This document shows positions 18,721-30,514 of a stretch of 64,000 nucleotides of DNA, one piece after another. Position 1 is the first letter of the stretch. Each line of letters opens with the position of its first letter. The translations under genes and the position numbers were made by a program. The notes beneath the pieces are model-generated. The model made no database searches. It saw nothing but the letters and a program-made list of their open reading frames with translations, and had not been told where the DNA came from. Source of the stretch: Xylophilus sp. GOD-11R (GTDB lineage: Bacteria; Pseudomonadota; Gammaproteobacteria; Burkholderiales; Burkholderiaceae_C); NCBI RefSeq assembly GCF_033546935.1, contig NZ_CP137854.1, positions 1 to 64,000 on the forward strand, in the 5' to 3' direction.

Positions 18721-19563
18721 ATGCAACGCCTACGCCCGCTCCGCCCCGTGTTCCTCGTGCTGCTGCTCGTCGCCGTGCTGCTGTCGGCCTGGGTGTTTCC
18801 GCCCGACCAGGCGGCGCGACGCGATGCCGAGGCCGGCCTGCAGCGCGCCGTCGCCACCTTTGCCACCGCCCGCGCGCTGCATGCGGTGCTGTCGGTGGCC
18901 CAGGGCACCGAGGTGGCGGTTCAGCCGGCCGGTGTCGGCGTGACGCTCGCGCCCGGCCAGGCGCTGCAGCCGGTGACCGAACTGGTCGAGCAGTTCTCTA
19001 CCTTGATGCTGGCCGCGTGCGTGGCTTTCGGCGTGGAGCTCTTGCTGCTGCCGATCACCGCGCACTGGGCGATGTCGGCGGCGGTCAGCGTGGCAGCGCT
19101 GGCCTGGGTGCTGCTGCAGGGCTTCGGTCGACCGCAGGCGCGTCGGCTGGCGCCGCTGCTGGTCGGCCTGATGCTGCTGCGTTTCGGCGTGCCGTTGATG
19201 GCCGCCGGCAACGAGCTCGCCTGGCGCGCCTTTCTGGCCGACGACTACGCCGCGGCGCAATCGGCCATCGGCGGCGCGGCCGGGTCGGCGGATCTGGTGA
19301 CGGTGCCCGACACCCCGGCGACCGGCCAGAAGAGCTGGTTTGACACGGTGCGCGAGCTGCCGGCGAGCGTGGGCGCGTGGACCGCCCGCGTGCCGGAAAT
19401 CGCCAGCCGTGCGCGCGACATCGCCGCCCATGCGGTCGACCACCTGCTGCGCCTGCTGGCGGTGTTCCTGGTGCAGACGCTGGTGCTGCCACTGCTGTTC
19501 TTGTGGGGCCTGAAGCGCATCTTCGCGTTGCTGGTCGACAGCGCGGGACGGCCGGTTCGCTGA
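18721..19563 (+). CDS. Multi-pass membrane protein of unknown function
   Basis: A 280-residue integral membrane protein I do not recognise. Helices are seen at about 9-25 (VFLVLLLVAVLLSAWVF), 90-110, 113-133, 140-162 and 238-262. A periplasmic-looking loop (about 165-235) contains a WFDTVRELPASVGAW segment. No enzymatic motif is evident. A TATCCT hexamer at 18708-18713 would place transcription start at about the ATG, so the message may be leaderless. It is divergent from the transglutaminase gene. Confidence 0.75.
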   Translation: MQRLRPLRPVFLVLLLVAVLLSAWVFPPDQAARRDAEAGLQRAVATFATARALHAVLSVAQGTEVAVQPAGVGVTLAPGQALQPVTELVEQFSTLMLAACVAFGVELLLLPITAHWAMSAAVSVAALAWVLLQGFGRPQARRLAPLLVGLMLLRFGVPLMAAGNELAWRAFLADDYAAAQSAIGGAAGSADLVTVPDTPATGQKSWFDTVRELPASVGAWTARVPEIASRARDIAAHAVDHLLRLLAVFLVQTLVLPLLFLWGLKRIFALLVDSAGRPVR

Positions 19564-19567
19564 AATC

Positions 19568-20431
19568 TCAGCCGGTCGACGCCGGCCGGCGGCGTGTCGC
19601 CATCACCAGCAGCAGACCGGCGCCGAACAACGACCAGATAGGCGGCTCGGGCACGGATGCGACCGGTGGCAGTTCAGGTCCGGTCGGGGGAGCGATATCG
19701 GGCGGGGTCGAGGGGAGGGGCGGCGTGACCGCAGGCCAGGTCGGTGGGGTCACGGAAGGCGGAGGGTTCGGCATCGGGCCGGATGGCCCGGTCGGCGGCA
19801 AGCTGCCACCAGGGAAATCTCCGCCGATCAACCAGGGCGGCGGCGCGTGCCAGACCGGTGACCACGGCCGCCAGCCGGCTGCTGGCGGCGGCATGTCGGT
19901 CGCGGTGGCCGGGGCGTCGAGCAGAACCATCGACATCGGCGGGCTGGCCGGCGCTTCCGGCGCCGCAGCCGCTGGCGGGGCGGAGGCCACCGGGGCGGTG
20001 ACCGCACGGCGCTCGATGCGGCTGACATTGCGGCAGACCGACGGCACCAGGATGCAGAAGCCGTCCTCGCAGTAGACGAGCGCGCGCTCCTCGTGTCCGG
20101 CGGACCAGCGATCGCGGGTGACTTCGGCGCAAATCCGGCCGGTGCCGAAATGCATCGCGCGGATGGCCGGTTCGTAGGCGGACCTGCCGGCAATGCTGTG
20201 CTTGCGGATGGCGACGACATCGTCGTAGTCGAAACGCCGCATCCGGTCCTTCAGCCGGGCGCGCGTGGCGGCCGGAATGTCCCGGTAGTGATCGACAGCG
20301 GCCGGCACATCGCCCATGAAGGGGTCGTGCCCGGGGTTGTGCCAGTCGCAGGTCGCCACGGTCGCAGCGATGGCGCAGCGCAGGCTCAGGAACAGGATAA
20401 AGGCGAGGGCGCAGACATGGGTTGAACGCAT
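19568..20431 (-). CDS. MHFG-type PEP-CTERM protein
   Basis: A 287-residue exported protein. A signal peptide (ALAFILFLSLRCAIA) leads into a Cys-containing domain with the AIRAMHFGTGRICAEV segment that gives the MHFG family of PEP-CTERM proteins its name. A long Pro-rich linker (about 165-255) precedes the sorting signal VPEPPIWSLFGAGLLLVM with a basic TRRR end. Cys pairs (ATCDW, RICAE, VYCEDGFCILVPSVC) suggest disulfides after export. Processing would need an exosortase elsewhere in the genome. It is divergent from gspA. Confidence 0.82.
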   Translation of the reverse strand: MRSTHVCALAFILFLSLRCAIAATVATCDWHNPGHDPFMGDVPAAVDHYRDIPAATRARLKDRMRRFDYDDVVAIRKHSIAGRSAYEPAIRAMHFGTGRICAEVTRDRWSAGHEERALVYCEDGFCILVPSVCRNVSRIERRAVTAPVASAPPAAAAPEAPASPPMSMVLLDAPATATDMPPPAAGWRPWSPVWHAPPPWLIGGDFPGGSLPPTGPSGPMPNPPPSVTPPTWPAVTPPLPSTPPDIAPPTGPELPPVASVPEPPIWSLFGAGLLLVMATRRRPASTG

Positions 20432-20584
20432 CCCAGGGTTTTAGGCCGCGGACCATGTCTGCAGCCTGCAAGGCACGGGTCGTATGTGACTACTGACGAA
20501 TGCGCACGATTCGGCCCGCTCGATCGTAAAAAACGCTATAGGGCACGCGTGGCGATAGCGGCTTTGGCGATACTCGGGGCATCC

Positions 20585-22264
20585 ATGTACGCATCCGCTT
20601 TCGGCCTGCAGCAGGCGCCGTTTTCCATCGCGCCCGACCCCCGTTATCTCTTCATGAGCGAGCGGCACCGCGAGGCGCTCGCCCATCTGCTCTTCGGCCT
20701 CGGTGCGGGCGGCGGCTTCGTGCTGCTGACCGGCGAGATCGGCACCGGCAAGACCACCGTCTGCCGTTGCTTCCTGGAGCAGCTGCCCGACAACTGCGAC
20801 GTGGCCTATGTGTTCAACCCCAAGCAGAGCGCGATGGAGCTGCTGCGCACCATCAACGACGAGTTCGGCGTGAAGCACGCGCCGGCCGAACCCGGCGTGG
20901 GCGAGACGGTGAAGGACTGCATCGACCCCCTCAACGCGTTCCTGCTCCAGTCGCACGCCGCCGGCCGCAACGCGGTGCTGGTGGTGGACGAGGCGCAGAA
21001 CCTGTCGGTGGACGTGCTCGAACAGCTGCGCCTGCTCACCAACCTCGAGACCTCCGAACGCAAGCTGCTGCAGATCGTGCTCATCGGCCAGCCCGAGCTG
21101 CGCGACATGCTCGCGCGCCCCGAGCTCGAACAGCTGGCGCAGCGGGTGGTGGCACGGTTTCACCTCGACGCGCTCTCGCCGCCGGAAGTCGAGGCCTACA
21201 TGGCGCATCGGCTGGCGATCGCCGGCTGGACCGGGCCGCCGCCCTTCGATCGCCGCCTGTTGCGCCGCGTGCACCAGATCACCGGCGGCGTGCCGCGCCG
21301 CATCAACCTGCTGTGCGACCGGGCACTGCTCGGTGCCTACGCGGCCGGAGCGCGCACGGTCGATCGGCGCATGCTGGAGCGGGCGGCGCGCGAGGTGTTC
21401 CATCGAACGGCGACCACCGGCGCCGACGCCGCACGTGGCCGTCGACGCACACCGCTGGCCGGCGTGGCCGCCGGCATCGTGATCGGCGGTGCGCTCGTCT
21501 CGGCCGCCGCGTTCGCGGTGTGGACGAACCGGCCGGCGGCCGCGCGCGCCGTCATCGCACCGGTCACGCCCGCCGTACCGCATCCGGCGGCGGCTCCCGC
21601 TGCGGCGCCGGCCCAAGCTCCGTCGCCACCCGTGGCCGAAGCGCCCACGCCTGCGCCTGCGCCCGAGCCTGCGGCGCAGATCGATCCCGCCGAAGCGCCT
21701 TTCGACCTCGCCGAAGCCCTGCCCAGGCTGTCCGATTCCGAAGACGCGGCCCTGCGCCGGCTCGCCGCCGAATGGGGCACGACAGTACCGGCCACCGGCA
21801 AGGCCTGCACGGCCCTGGCGCGCACCGAACTTCGCTGCTTCCGCGCGCCGCGCGCCGGCCTGGACCTGATCCGCCAGATGGATCGCCCGGCCTTGCTGCC
21901 GCTCGACATCAGCGTCGACGGCGTGCGGCGGCAGGTCTTCGTGCTGGTGCGTGGGCTCGACGCCGACCGTGTCGAACTCGACTTCGAAGGCCAGACGCAC
22001 CGCGTGGCCACCGCCGAGCTGTCGCGCTGGTGGCACGGCGATGCGGTGACGCTCTGGCGCACGCCCGATACCGGCACGGCCGGCCTCGACGCCCGCCTCG
22101 CCACGGCCATGCCCGATCTGCCGGCCCGCCTGTCGCGCGCCGAACGCATCTCCCGTTTCCAGCTCGCCCAGGGGCTGCCGCCCGACGGCGTGGCCGGACC
22201 GCTGACCGCCATGCGGCTCAATCGCGCCACCGGCGTCGACGAGCCGCGCCTGCAACGCCACTGA
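20585..22264 (+). CDS. gspA: GspA/ExeA-type AAA+ ATPase with peptidoglycan-binding C-terminus
   Basis: A 559-residue inner-membrane ATPase that with GspB helps place the type II secretion secretin through peptidoglycan (known for Aeromonas ExeA). The N-terminal MYASAFGLQQAPFSIAPDPR is the family opening. Walker A is GEIGTGKTT (about 50-58), Walker B is VLVVDEAQN (about 131-139), and a single membrane helix lies near 280-300. A Pro/Ala linker then precedes a periplasmic domain ending with a PG_binding_1-like repeat (LAQGLPPDGVAGPLTAMRLN). The ATG at 20585 is chosen over upstream codons because the conserved domain begins there. The related XrtA-associated ATPase family is an alternative, but the adjacent gspB favours GspA. 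Confidence 0.87.
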   Translation: MYASAFGLQQAPFSIAPDPRYLFMSERHREALAHLLFGLGAGGGFVLLTGEIGTGKTTVCRCFLEQLPDNCDVAYVFNPKQSAMELLRTINDEFGVKHAPAEPGVGETVKDCIDPLNAFLLQSHAAGRNAVLVVDEAQNLSVDVLEQLRLLTNLETSERKLLQIVLIGQPELRDMLARPELEQLAQRVVARFHLDALSPPEVEAYMAHRLAIAGWTGPPPFDRRLLRRVHQITGGVPRRINLLCDRALLGAYAAGARTVDRRMLERAAREVFHRTATTGADAARGRRRTPLAGVAAGIVIGGALVSAAAFAVWTNRPAAARAVIAPVTPAVPHPAAAPAAAPAQAPSPPVAEAPTPAPAPEPAAQIDPAEAPFDLAEALPRLSDSEDAALRRLAAEWGTTVPATGKACTALARTELRCFRAPRAGLDLIRQMDRPALLPLDISVDGVRRQVFVLVRGLDADRVELDFEGQTHRVATAELSRWWHGDAVTLWRTPDTGTAGLDARLATAMPDLPARLSRAERISRFQLAQGLPPDGVAGPLTAMRLNRATGVDEPRLQRH

Positions 22265-22273
22265 GCCCGCGAC

Positions 22274-23017
22274 ATGTCCCTGATCCTCGATGCCCTGCGA
22301 AGAGCCGATGCAGAACGTGCGCGGGGCGCCGTGCCCGGCGTGCTCACACCGCAGGCAGTGCCGGCGCCCGACGCGGCACCGGACCGTTCGACCACGCCGG
22401 CCGTGGCCGCGCTGCTGGTGGCGGTGGTGGCGATCGGCGCCGGTGGTTGGTGGTGGTGGGGCCGTGCCGACGACGCGCCCGTGCCACCGCCGGCCCCGGC
22501 CGCCGCCGTAGTGCCGACGCCTGCGCCGACGCCCGCCTCGGAGCCTGCATCCCCGGTGTCGGCTGCGCCGGCTGCAGAGGCGTCGCTGTCGCTTTCGCGG
22601 TCACTGTCGCCGCTGCGCCCGCCGCCGCCCGCGCCGGCCGTCGCCGCCGGGCCGCCGCCCAGGCAAGCCGAGCCGGTCGATTTCATCGCCCCGCCCGTGG
22701 CTGCGCCCGCCGCGCAGCAGCGGCCGCCGGCAGCGTCACCCGCGCCTGCTGTCGCGCCCTCCACGATTCCTGCAGCGGCTCCCGCCACGCGCGTGCCGCT
22801 GCTGCAGGACCTGCCGGCGGCGACGCGCCAGCAACTGCCGCAGCTCTCGGTATCGGGTGCGAGTTATTCGGCCAATCCGGCCTATCGCATGGTGATCGTC
22901 AATGGCCAGGTGCTGCACGAAGGCGATGCGGCGGCGCCGGGCGTGGTGCTCGAGTCGATCGCCGAGCGCCAGGTGGTGCTGCGCAGCCAGAGCCAGCGTT
23001 GGGCTGTGCCGTACTGA
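22274..23017 (+). CDS. gspB: GspB-type general secretion protein
   Basis: A 247-residue partner of GspA. The N-terminus MSLILDALRRADAER is diagnostic of the GspB/ExeB family. One membrane helix (about 42-62, ending in a WWWW cluster) is followed by a long Pro/Ala-rich periplasmic linker. The C-terminal domain (about 180-247), with LSVSGASYSANPAYRMVIVN, is the conserved GspB fold thought to contact the secretin. It starts 9 bases after gspA. Other type II secretion genes are not in this window. Confidence 0.9.
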   Translation: MSLILDALRRADAERARGAVPGVLTPQAVPAPDAAPDRSTTPAVAALLVAVVAIGAGGWWWWGRADDAPVPPPAPAAAVVPTPAPTPASEPASPVSAAPAAEASLSLSRSLSPLRPPPPAPAVAAGPPPRQAEPVDFIAPPVAAPAAQQRPPAASPAPAVAPSTIPAAAPATRVPLLQDLPAATRQQLPQLSVSGASYSANPAYRMVIVNGQVLHEGDAAAPGVVLESIAERQVVLRSQSQRWAVPY

Positions 23018-23038
23018 AGCCCTCGGCGGGCCACGCCG

Positions 23039-24385
23039 TCAGCTGCGGACGACCGCGGCCTCCAGCAGCCCCATCGCCTCGTGCACCGCGCCCATGCGCG
23101 CACTTTGCGACCGCGCCGCCTCGGCGATGCCGCCCATGATCTCGGACACCTGCGTGGCCGACGTCCGGATGCCTTGCATCACCTTGCCGGTCTCCTGCAC
23201 ATGGCCGTCGCCTTCGCGTACCCGCTGGGCCGAAGCGGCGATCAGCGACTTGATCTCCTGCGCCGCCCCGGCGCTGCGCTGCGACAGCGTGCGCACCTCG
23301 CCCGCCACCACCGCGAAGCCCCGGCCCTGCTCGCCGGCGCGCGCGGCTTCCACCGCGGCGTTGAGCGCCAGCAGATTGGTCTGAAAGGCGATGCCGTCGA
23401 TCAGGCCGACGATCTCGGAGATGCGCTGCGAGTCCTGGCGGATCTCGCTCATCGCCTGCACCGCCCGGCCGGTGGCGGCGGTGCCGTCCACCGCCACCGA
23501 CAGCACCTGCTCGGTCTGCCGATGGGCTTCGGCGGCCTGGCTGGCGCTGTGCATCACCAGCGCGTTGAGCTGCTCGAACGCGCCCTGCAAGGTGCGGGTG
23601 GCCTCGAAGCGGGCGGTGATGTCGGTGGCGTACTTCACCACCTTGAACGGGCGTCCGGCCTCGTCCATGACCGGGTTGTAGCTGGCCTCGATCCACACCT
23701 GGCGGCCGCCGCGGGCCTGCCGGCAGAACTGGCCCTGGTGAAAGCGCCCGGCACCGAGTTCGCGCCAGAAGGCCGCGTAGGCGGGCGAATTGCGCTCTTC
23801 GGGCAGCACGAAGATGCGGTGGTGCTGGCCGACGATGTCGCGCTCGTCGGCGAAGCCCATGGTTTCCAGAAAATTTCGATTGGCTCGCAGGATGGTGCCG
23901 TCGAGCGCGAATTCGATCACCGCCTGCGCCCGGCTCACCGCCGCCAGCTGGCTCTGCGCCTCGGCGTCGCGCAGCACCTGGGCGGTGATGTCCATCGCGT
24001 ACTTCACCACCCGCATCACCCGGCCGTCGGCCCGCCGCACCGGGCTGTAGTTGGCCTGCAGCCAGATGTCCTCGCCATTGGCGCGCAGTCGGCGGCAGCG
24101 TCCGACGAAGGCTTCGCCGGCCTGCAGCCGCTGCCAGAACCGGGCGTAGTCGTGCGACGCCGCCTCTTCCGGATCGACCAGCATGCGATGGTGGCGACCG
24201 GTGAGCTCGGCGAGCGTATAGCCCATGGTTTCGGAAAAATGCTCGTTGGCCGCCAGGATCACGCCGTCGGGGCTGAACTCGATCACCGCCTGGTTGCGGT
24301 AGAGCGCGTCGAGCTGGCGGCGTGTGGAAACGGCACCCAGGAGCGTGCGCAGCACGCCGCGTGACGGGCCGGAATTCTTTTTCAT
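23039..24385 (-). CDS. Soluble methyl-accepting chemotaxis protein with two PAS domains
   Basis: A 448-residue cytoplasmic chemoreceptor with no membrane helix. Two PAS/PAC units (about 28-140 and 150-262, each ending VVKYAxDITA) precede a signalling domain whose hairpin tip reads [19 protein letters not shown]. The PAS domains probably sense an internal redox or ligand state, as in Aer-like or BdlA-like receptors. BdlA, which has the same PAS-PAS-MCP layout, governs biofilm dispersal; that analogy is architectural only. No che genes are adjacent. Confidence 0.9.
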   Translation of the reverse strand: MKKNSGPSRGVLRTLLGAVSTRRQLDALYRNQAVIEFSPDGVILAANEHFSETMGYTLAELTGRHHRMLVDPEEAASHDYARFWQRLQAGEAFVGRCRRLRANGEDIWLQANYSPVRRADGRVMRVVKYAMDITAQVLRDAEAQSQLAAVSRAQAVIEFALDGTILRANRNFLETMGFADERDIVGQHHRIFVLPEERNSPAYAAFWRELGAGRFHQGQFCRQARGGRQVWIEASYNPVMDEAGRPFKVVKYATDITARFEATRTLQGAFEQLNALVMHSASQAAEAHRQTEQVLSVAVDGTAATGRAVQAMSEIRQDSQRISEIVGLIDGIAFQTNLLALNAAVEAARAGEQGRGFAVVAGEVRTLSQRSAGAAQEIKSLIAASAQRVREGDGHVQETGKVMQGIRTSATQVSEIMGGIAEAARSQSARMGAVHEAMGLLEAAVVRS

Positions 24386-24565
24386 GGCGGTGATGGAGGG
24401 GGTTGGGACGCGCCGAGAGGAGCGTCAGCCGCTACGGTAGCGGGGTTCGTACAAAAAGACACGAATTCCATGACGCCGGTCTCGGCCTCGCGGCGGCCAC
24501 GCAACGTTTTGAATCCGGATCGGGTTGCCCGGCGTACCGCGGTCGCGCTTCCAGGCCGGAGAGTG

Positions 24566-24775
24566 TCAGCGGCGCAGGGGGGCGAGCAAGCCGCGCAGTC
24601 CGTTGTGGTCGATCTCGAACATCAGCTGCAGCAGGCGCCCGATCTCGCCCGGCGGAAACCCCTCGCGCGCAAACCAGTGCAGGTAGTTGGCCGGCAACGC
24701 GGCGATGGTCGTGCCCTGGTGTTTGCCGAACGGCATGGTGCGGGTCAGCAGCTTCTCGATGTCTTCCGGCGCCAT
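24566..24775 (-). CDS. DUF3820 family small protein
   Basis: A 69-residue cytoplasmic protein. MPFGKHQGTTIAALPANYL followed by HWFAREGFPPGEIGRLLQ is the DUF3820 signature (a family named putative quorum-sensing-regulated virulence factor). The GKHQG segment resembles part of exonuclease-associated domains; function is unproven. The ATG at 24775 starts the conserved region, 17 bases after the yciH stop. A longer open frame reaching 25099 is out of phase over yciH and is spurious. Confidence 0.8.
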   Translation of the reverse strand: MAPEDIEKLLTRTMPFGKHQGTTIAALPANYLHWFAREGFPPGEIGRLLQLMFEIDHNGLRGLLAPLRR

Positions 24776-24792
24776 GGCGAGCGAGCCTTTCT

Positions 24793-25143
24793 TCAGCCGC
24801 CGGAGCGCTTGAACGCGATGCCGCGCTGCTCCAGCAGGCGCGCAGCGGTTTCGCGGTGATCGCCCTGGACTTCCAGCGTGCCGCCTTCCTTCACCGCGCC
24901 GCCGGCGCCGCAGGCGGTGCGCAGCGTCTTGCCGAACTTCGCCAGCTCGTCGGCGTCGAGCGCCAGGCCGCGCAGCACCGTCACGCCCTTGCCGCCCCGG
25001 CCCTTGGTCTCGTAGGACAGCCGCACCGCGCCGCTGCCCTTGAGCGCCGCAGCCTGCGCCTGCTGGCGGCAAGTGCAGGCCGCGAGCGCCTGCCGGCATT
25101 CGGGGCAGGTGCGGCCGGTCTCGGTCGAATAGACGAGCGCCAT
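24793..25143 (-). CDS. yciH: SUI1/YciH-family translation factor
   Basis: A 116-residue protein with the SUI1/eIF1 fold. Conserved blocks are YETKGRGGKGVTVLRGL and LRTACGAGGAVKEGGTLEVQGDH split by short turns. A CPECRQALAACTC cysteine cluster sits at the N-terminus, as in many bacterial YciH proteins, and may bind zinc. E. coli YciH discriminates against aberrant initiation complexes. It starts 7 bases after slyD and is probably in the same transcript. Confidence 0.9.
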   Translation of the reverse strand: MALVYSTETGRTCPECRQALAACTCRQQAQAAALKGSGAVRLSYETKGRGGKGVTVLRGLALDADELAKFGKTLRTACGAGGAVKEGGTLEVQGDHRETAARLLEQRGIAFKRSGG

Positions 25144-25150
25144 CGGCCTA

Positions 25151-25627
25151 TCAGTGGTGGTGGCCGTGCTCGCCGTGCACGTGGCCGTGCGCCAGTTCCT
25201 CGGCGCTGGCCGGGCGCACGCTTTCCACCTTGAGCGCGAAACGCAGGGCCTGGCCGGCGAGGGCGTGGTTGCCGTCGAGCAGCACTTCCGGGCCCTTGAT
25301 CTTGACCACGCGGTAGACCTGCTCGCCGCCGTCGTCGTTGGTGCCGCGCAGCTGGCCGCCCACCTTCACGCCCGGCGGGAATTCACTCTTGGGAATGGTG
25401 CGCACCAGCGATTCGTCACGCTCGCCGAAGGCGTCGGCTGCCGACAGCGCCAGCGTGGTCGCGAAGCCGGCTTCCTGGCCTTCGAGGGCTTCCTCGATCT
25501 TGGGGAAGGTGTTGCCGTAGCCACCGTGTAGGTAAGCCATGGGTTCGCTGGACTTGTCCAGCTGCTTGCCGGTGGCGTCGGCGACGGTGAAGCGGAGGGT
25601 GACGACCGAATCCTTGGTGATTTTCAT
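25151..25627 (-). CDS. slyD: FKBP-type peptidyl-prolyl isomerase, SlyD-like
   Basis: A 158-residue cytoplasmic prolyl isomerase and chaperone. FKBP halves (VVTLRFTVADATGKQLD, then YLHGGYGNTFPKIEEALEGQ) flank an insert-in-flap chaperone domain (about 65-125). The tail HGHVHGEHGHHH is a short metal-binding histidine cluster, shorter than in E. coli SlyD but consistent with nickel binding. The ATG at 25627 is the conserved start (MKITKDSVV). It is the first gene of the slyD-yciH-DUF3820 run. Confidence 0.9.
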   Translation of the reverse strand: MKITKDSVVTLRFTVADATGKQLDKSSEPMAYLHGGYGNTFPKIEEALEGQEAGFATTLALSAADAFGERDESLVRTIPKSEFPPGVKVGGQLRGTNDDGGEQVYRVVKIKGPEVLLDGNHALAGQALRFALKVESVRPASAEELAHGHVHGEHGHHH

Positions 25628-25685
25628 GTTGGCTGCTGCAGTTTTCTTGGATGGAACCCCGGATTCTCCCGCGAACCGGGTGCGA

Positions 25686-26759
25686 TCAATCGGCCGGCGG
25701 CAATTCGCGCCGTCCATCGACATGGCGGGCGAAACGCGCCGGGTCGCGGCCGTGGGTGGGCGAATCGTCGCCCCAGGGCCAGCCACCGAACTGGGTGCGG
25801 CGGTAGTCGGCCAGCGTCTGGGCGATCTCGGCCTGGCTGTTCATCACGAAGGGGCCGTACTGCACCACCGGCTCGCCGATCGGCCGGCCCTGCAGCAGCA
25901 GGCATTCGACGACGTCGGTGCCGGTGTTGACCAGCTCGGCCGGCAATTCCGGCCGCAGCTCGGCCACGGAGGCGCCATCGAGCGCGCGACCGGCCACCTG
26001 CAGCGCCCGGCCGGCGAAGAAATACAGCCGGCGGTTGCTGCCGGCCTGCGCCGCGGGCAGCGTCCAGCAGGCGCCGGGATCGAGGCGAATCGTCCAGATG
26101 GCGACGTCGGCCGTGGACTGCGCGGCCCACGAATCCGGTGGCGGCGCCAACGGCGCGGCCGCGCCGTCGAGCCGACCGGCGATGACCGACACCCGCGTCT
26201 GGCGGCCGGCGTCGTCGCGCGCGACCACCTCCGGAATCTGCGGCCCCCAGAACATGGTGAAGTGCGCCGGCGAGCGCTTGCTGGCCGCCGGCAGGTTGAG
26301 CCAGATCTGGAACAACTCCAGCGGGTTGGGCGCGGCCTCGTCGAGCAGCGGGAACATCTCGGAATGCACCACGCCGTCGCCGGCGGTGAGCCATTGCACG
26401 TCGCCCTGGCCGAAACGCGCTGCCGCACCGAGCGAGTCGGCGTGGTCGATGAGGCCACGGCGCACGATGGTCACCGTCTCGAATCCGCGGTGCGGATGCG
26501 CCGGAAAGCCCGGAATCCGCTGGCCGTGGTACATGCTCCAGCCATCCTTGCGGCCGAAGTCCTGGCCGATGGCGCGGCCGGCCAGCGAGGCGTCCGGCCC
26601 GAGCTGTCCGTTGGCGCGCGGATAGGCGTCGTCGTGGTGCACGCAGAAGAGAAACGGGTCGGCCGTTTCCCAGGGCGGCGCGCCCAGCGGCCGAACCGCC
26701 AGCACGGCGGATGCGGGATGGGCGGTGGAGGCGAGCGTGGACGGATCGGTGACGGACAT
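25686..26759 (-). CDS. Pirin family protein
   Basis: A 357-residue bicupin. The N-terminal cupin carries the pirin metal-site pattern GFPAHPHRGFETVTIV plus downstream GDVQWLTAGDGVVHSE (two His, one His, one Glu). The C-terminal pirin_C domain spans about 230-330. It is longer than E. coli YhhW (231 residues) and closer to the two-domain pirins. Bacterial pirins include quercetin dioxygenases and redox or metabolic regulators; the substrate is unknown. It is monocistronic, divergent from metH. Confidence 0.87.
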   Translation of the reverse strand: MSVTDPSTLASTAHPASAVLAVRPLGAPPWETADPFLFCVHHDDAYPRANGQLGPDASLAGRAIGQDFGRKDGWSMYHGQRIPGFPAHPHRGFETVTIVRRGLIDHADSLGAAARFGQGDVQWLTAGDGVVHSEMFPLLDEAAPNPLELFQIWLNLPAASKRSPAHFTMFWGPQIPEVVARDDAGRQTRVSVIAGRLDGAAAPLAPPPDSWAAQSTADVAIWTIRLDPGACWTLPAAQAGSNRRLYFFAGRALQVAGRALDGASVAELRPELPAELVNTGTDVVECLLLQGRPIGEPVVQYGPFVMNSQAEIAQTLADYRRTQFGGWPWGDDSPTHGRDPARFARHVDGRRELPPAD

Positions 26760-26848
26760 GGCGGGGCGGGCCTTTCTTCGGAAGACGAGAGTTATGGTGC
26801 CGGGAGCGCTATTTCAACCGGAGTGCGTCCGCCCGGTGGGCGCGCCGC

Positions 26849-26854
26849 TAAAAT
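26849..26854 (+). promoter_or_regulatory. Putative -10 element of the metH riboswitch transcript
   Basis: TAAAAT, predicting initiation at about 26861, two bases before the first riboswitch stem. The match of predicted start with aptamer start supports both calls. Confidence 0.5.
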
Positions 26855-26862
26855 GCCCGTCC

Positions 26863-26952
26863 TTTCCGAGGAGCGTTGCAGCGGTGGCCCCGGCCATTCG
26901 TCAGGCTCGGAAAAATCCGGTTCCCAGTGACCGGCCCCGCAACGACGCTCAC
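26863..26952 (+). promoter_or_regulatory. S-adenosylhomocysteine (SAH) riboswitch
   Basis: Matches the SAH aptamer by conserved sequence and pairing. P1 is TTTCCGAG (26863-26870) with CTCGGAAA (26906-26913). The conserved GAGCGTTGCAGCG runs from 26871, and CAGGCTCGG closes the core. The pseudoknot pairs GAGCGTTGC (26871-26879) with GCAACGACGCTC (26939-26950). An extra hairpin with CCGG stems sits in the variable insert at about 26917-26934. SAH binding is known to raise expression of SAH-recycling and methionine-cycle genes; here it lies 28 bases before metH. Confidence 0.88.
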
Positions 26953-26980
26953 CTGCACTGCGATCCATCAGGTGAGTTCC

Positions 26981-29731
<2,751 letters not shown>

Positions 29732-29875
29732 CCTTTGCATTAACGCAACGATATATTTCGAATTAACTCGAATTATTGTTGCGGATTGGATGCAATTTAT
29801 TGATCGCCTGGCGGGCGGTATGGGGTGTCTGCGCGGGTAATCTCTCGCTCCGGTTATTCAACGGGAGCAGAGACG
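29732..29875. other. AT-rich boundary and leader of the type VI cassette
   Basis: Composition falls sharply after the metH stop. Two CGAATT units lie 10 bases apart in a TTCGAATTAACTCGAATTA stretch (about 29757-29775). A likely ribosome site GGGAG is at 29863-29867. No recombinase site or terminal repeat is seen, so how the cassette was inserted is unknown. Confidence 0.4.
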
Positions 29876-30514
29876 GTGTTTCGAAGAGCAGTTATCAGAG
29901 ATGGTGATACCACCGATCGAGATGGAATCGTCCATGCGCGAACACAGCAGCCATTTTTTCAACTGGATGGTGTAAATGCGGCATTCGAGGGCGATCCGGT
30001 GTGGTGCCCGAGTTGTCAAAGCCATGGGGCGACGAAATGCGTTCAGCCGTTTCGCCCGTTTACCGCGCCCGATGGTCGGCAGCAATTGTTGGATGGCGAT
30101 CTGTGCCTCTGCCGATGCCCGACGCCAGCGCGGCTGAAAGCACGCCACCAGAATGTGGACACCACTTTCAGCGAGGCCGAAATCCGTGCTGAACTCACGG
30201 CTGCGGCCGGTTGGGTTGAATACGCGGGGTTGGCTGGGTATTTTCGCTTGAGTGATTCAGTACCGCAGAACAGCGGCAGCGGTGCGTCCTTCGCCTTCGT
30301 CGGTAGTGAAACCGGTTTGCCGTTGGCCCATCGAAAATTCCTGGTCGAATCCTATGGTTCGATCCATGAGGGAAAGACCGATGAAAAAGGCATCGCGGTG
30401 GTTCATACGAAGCCGGGCGAGGAATTCAAAATTCATCTTGTTTTCAATTCACCTCAAGGTGAAGTGACCGCAAATCCCTGGACAGATTTGCCGGGTAACG
30501 GAGGCGAGCAATGA
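29876..30514 (+). CDS. PAAR-domain type VI secretion spike protein
   Basis: A 212-residue protein whose first ~95 residues form a PAAR-like domain: RRAVIRDGDTTDRDG, then GDPVWCPSCQSHG and LDGDLCLCRCPTP, with cysteines/histidines placed for the metal at the tip. The C-terminal part (GLPLAHRKFLVES ... TDEKGIAVVHTKPG) is the transthyretin-like module often seen in VgrG/PAAR effector carriers. The GTG at 29876 is chosen for its GGGAG site; an upstream GTG at 29825 has none. It overlaps the amidase gene (ATGA), so it probably delivers that effector. No vgrG or other secretion genes are nearby. Confidence 0.82.
   Translation: MFRRAVIRDGDTTDRDGIVHARTQQPFFQLDGVNAAFEGDPVWCPSCQSHGATKCVQPFRPFTAPDGRQQLLDGDLCLCRCPTPARLKARHQNVDTTFSEAEIRAELTAAAGWVEYAGLAGYFRLSDSVPQNSGSGASFAFVGSETGLPLAHRKFLVESYGSIHEGKTDEKGIAVVHTKPGEEFKIHLVFNSPQGEVTANPWTDLPGNGGEQ

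Noticed and set aside
20585..22264. XrtA/PEP-CTERM-associated ATPase instead of GspA
   Set aside because: The family is related and PEP-CTERM genes are near, but the peptidoglycan-binding C-terminus and adjacent gspB fit GspA better.
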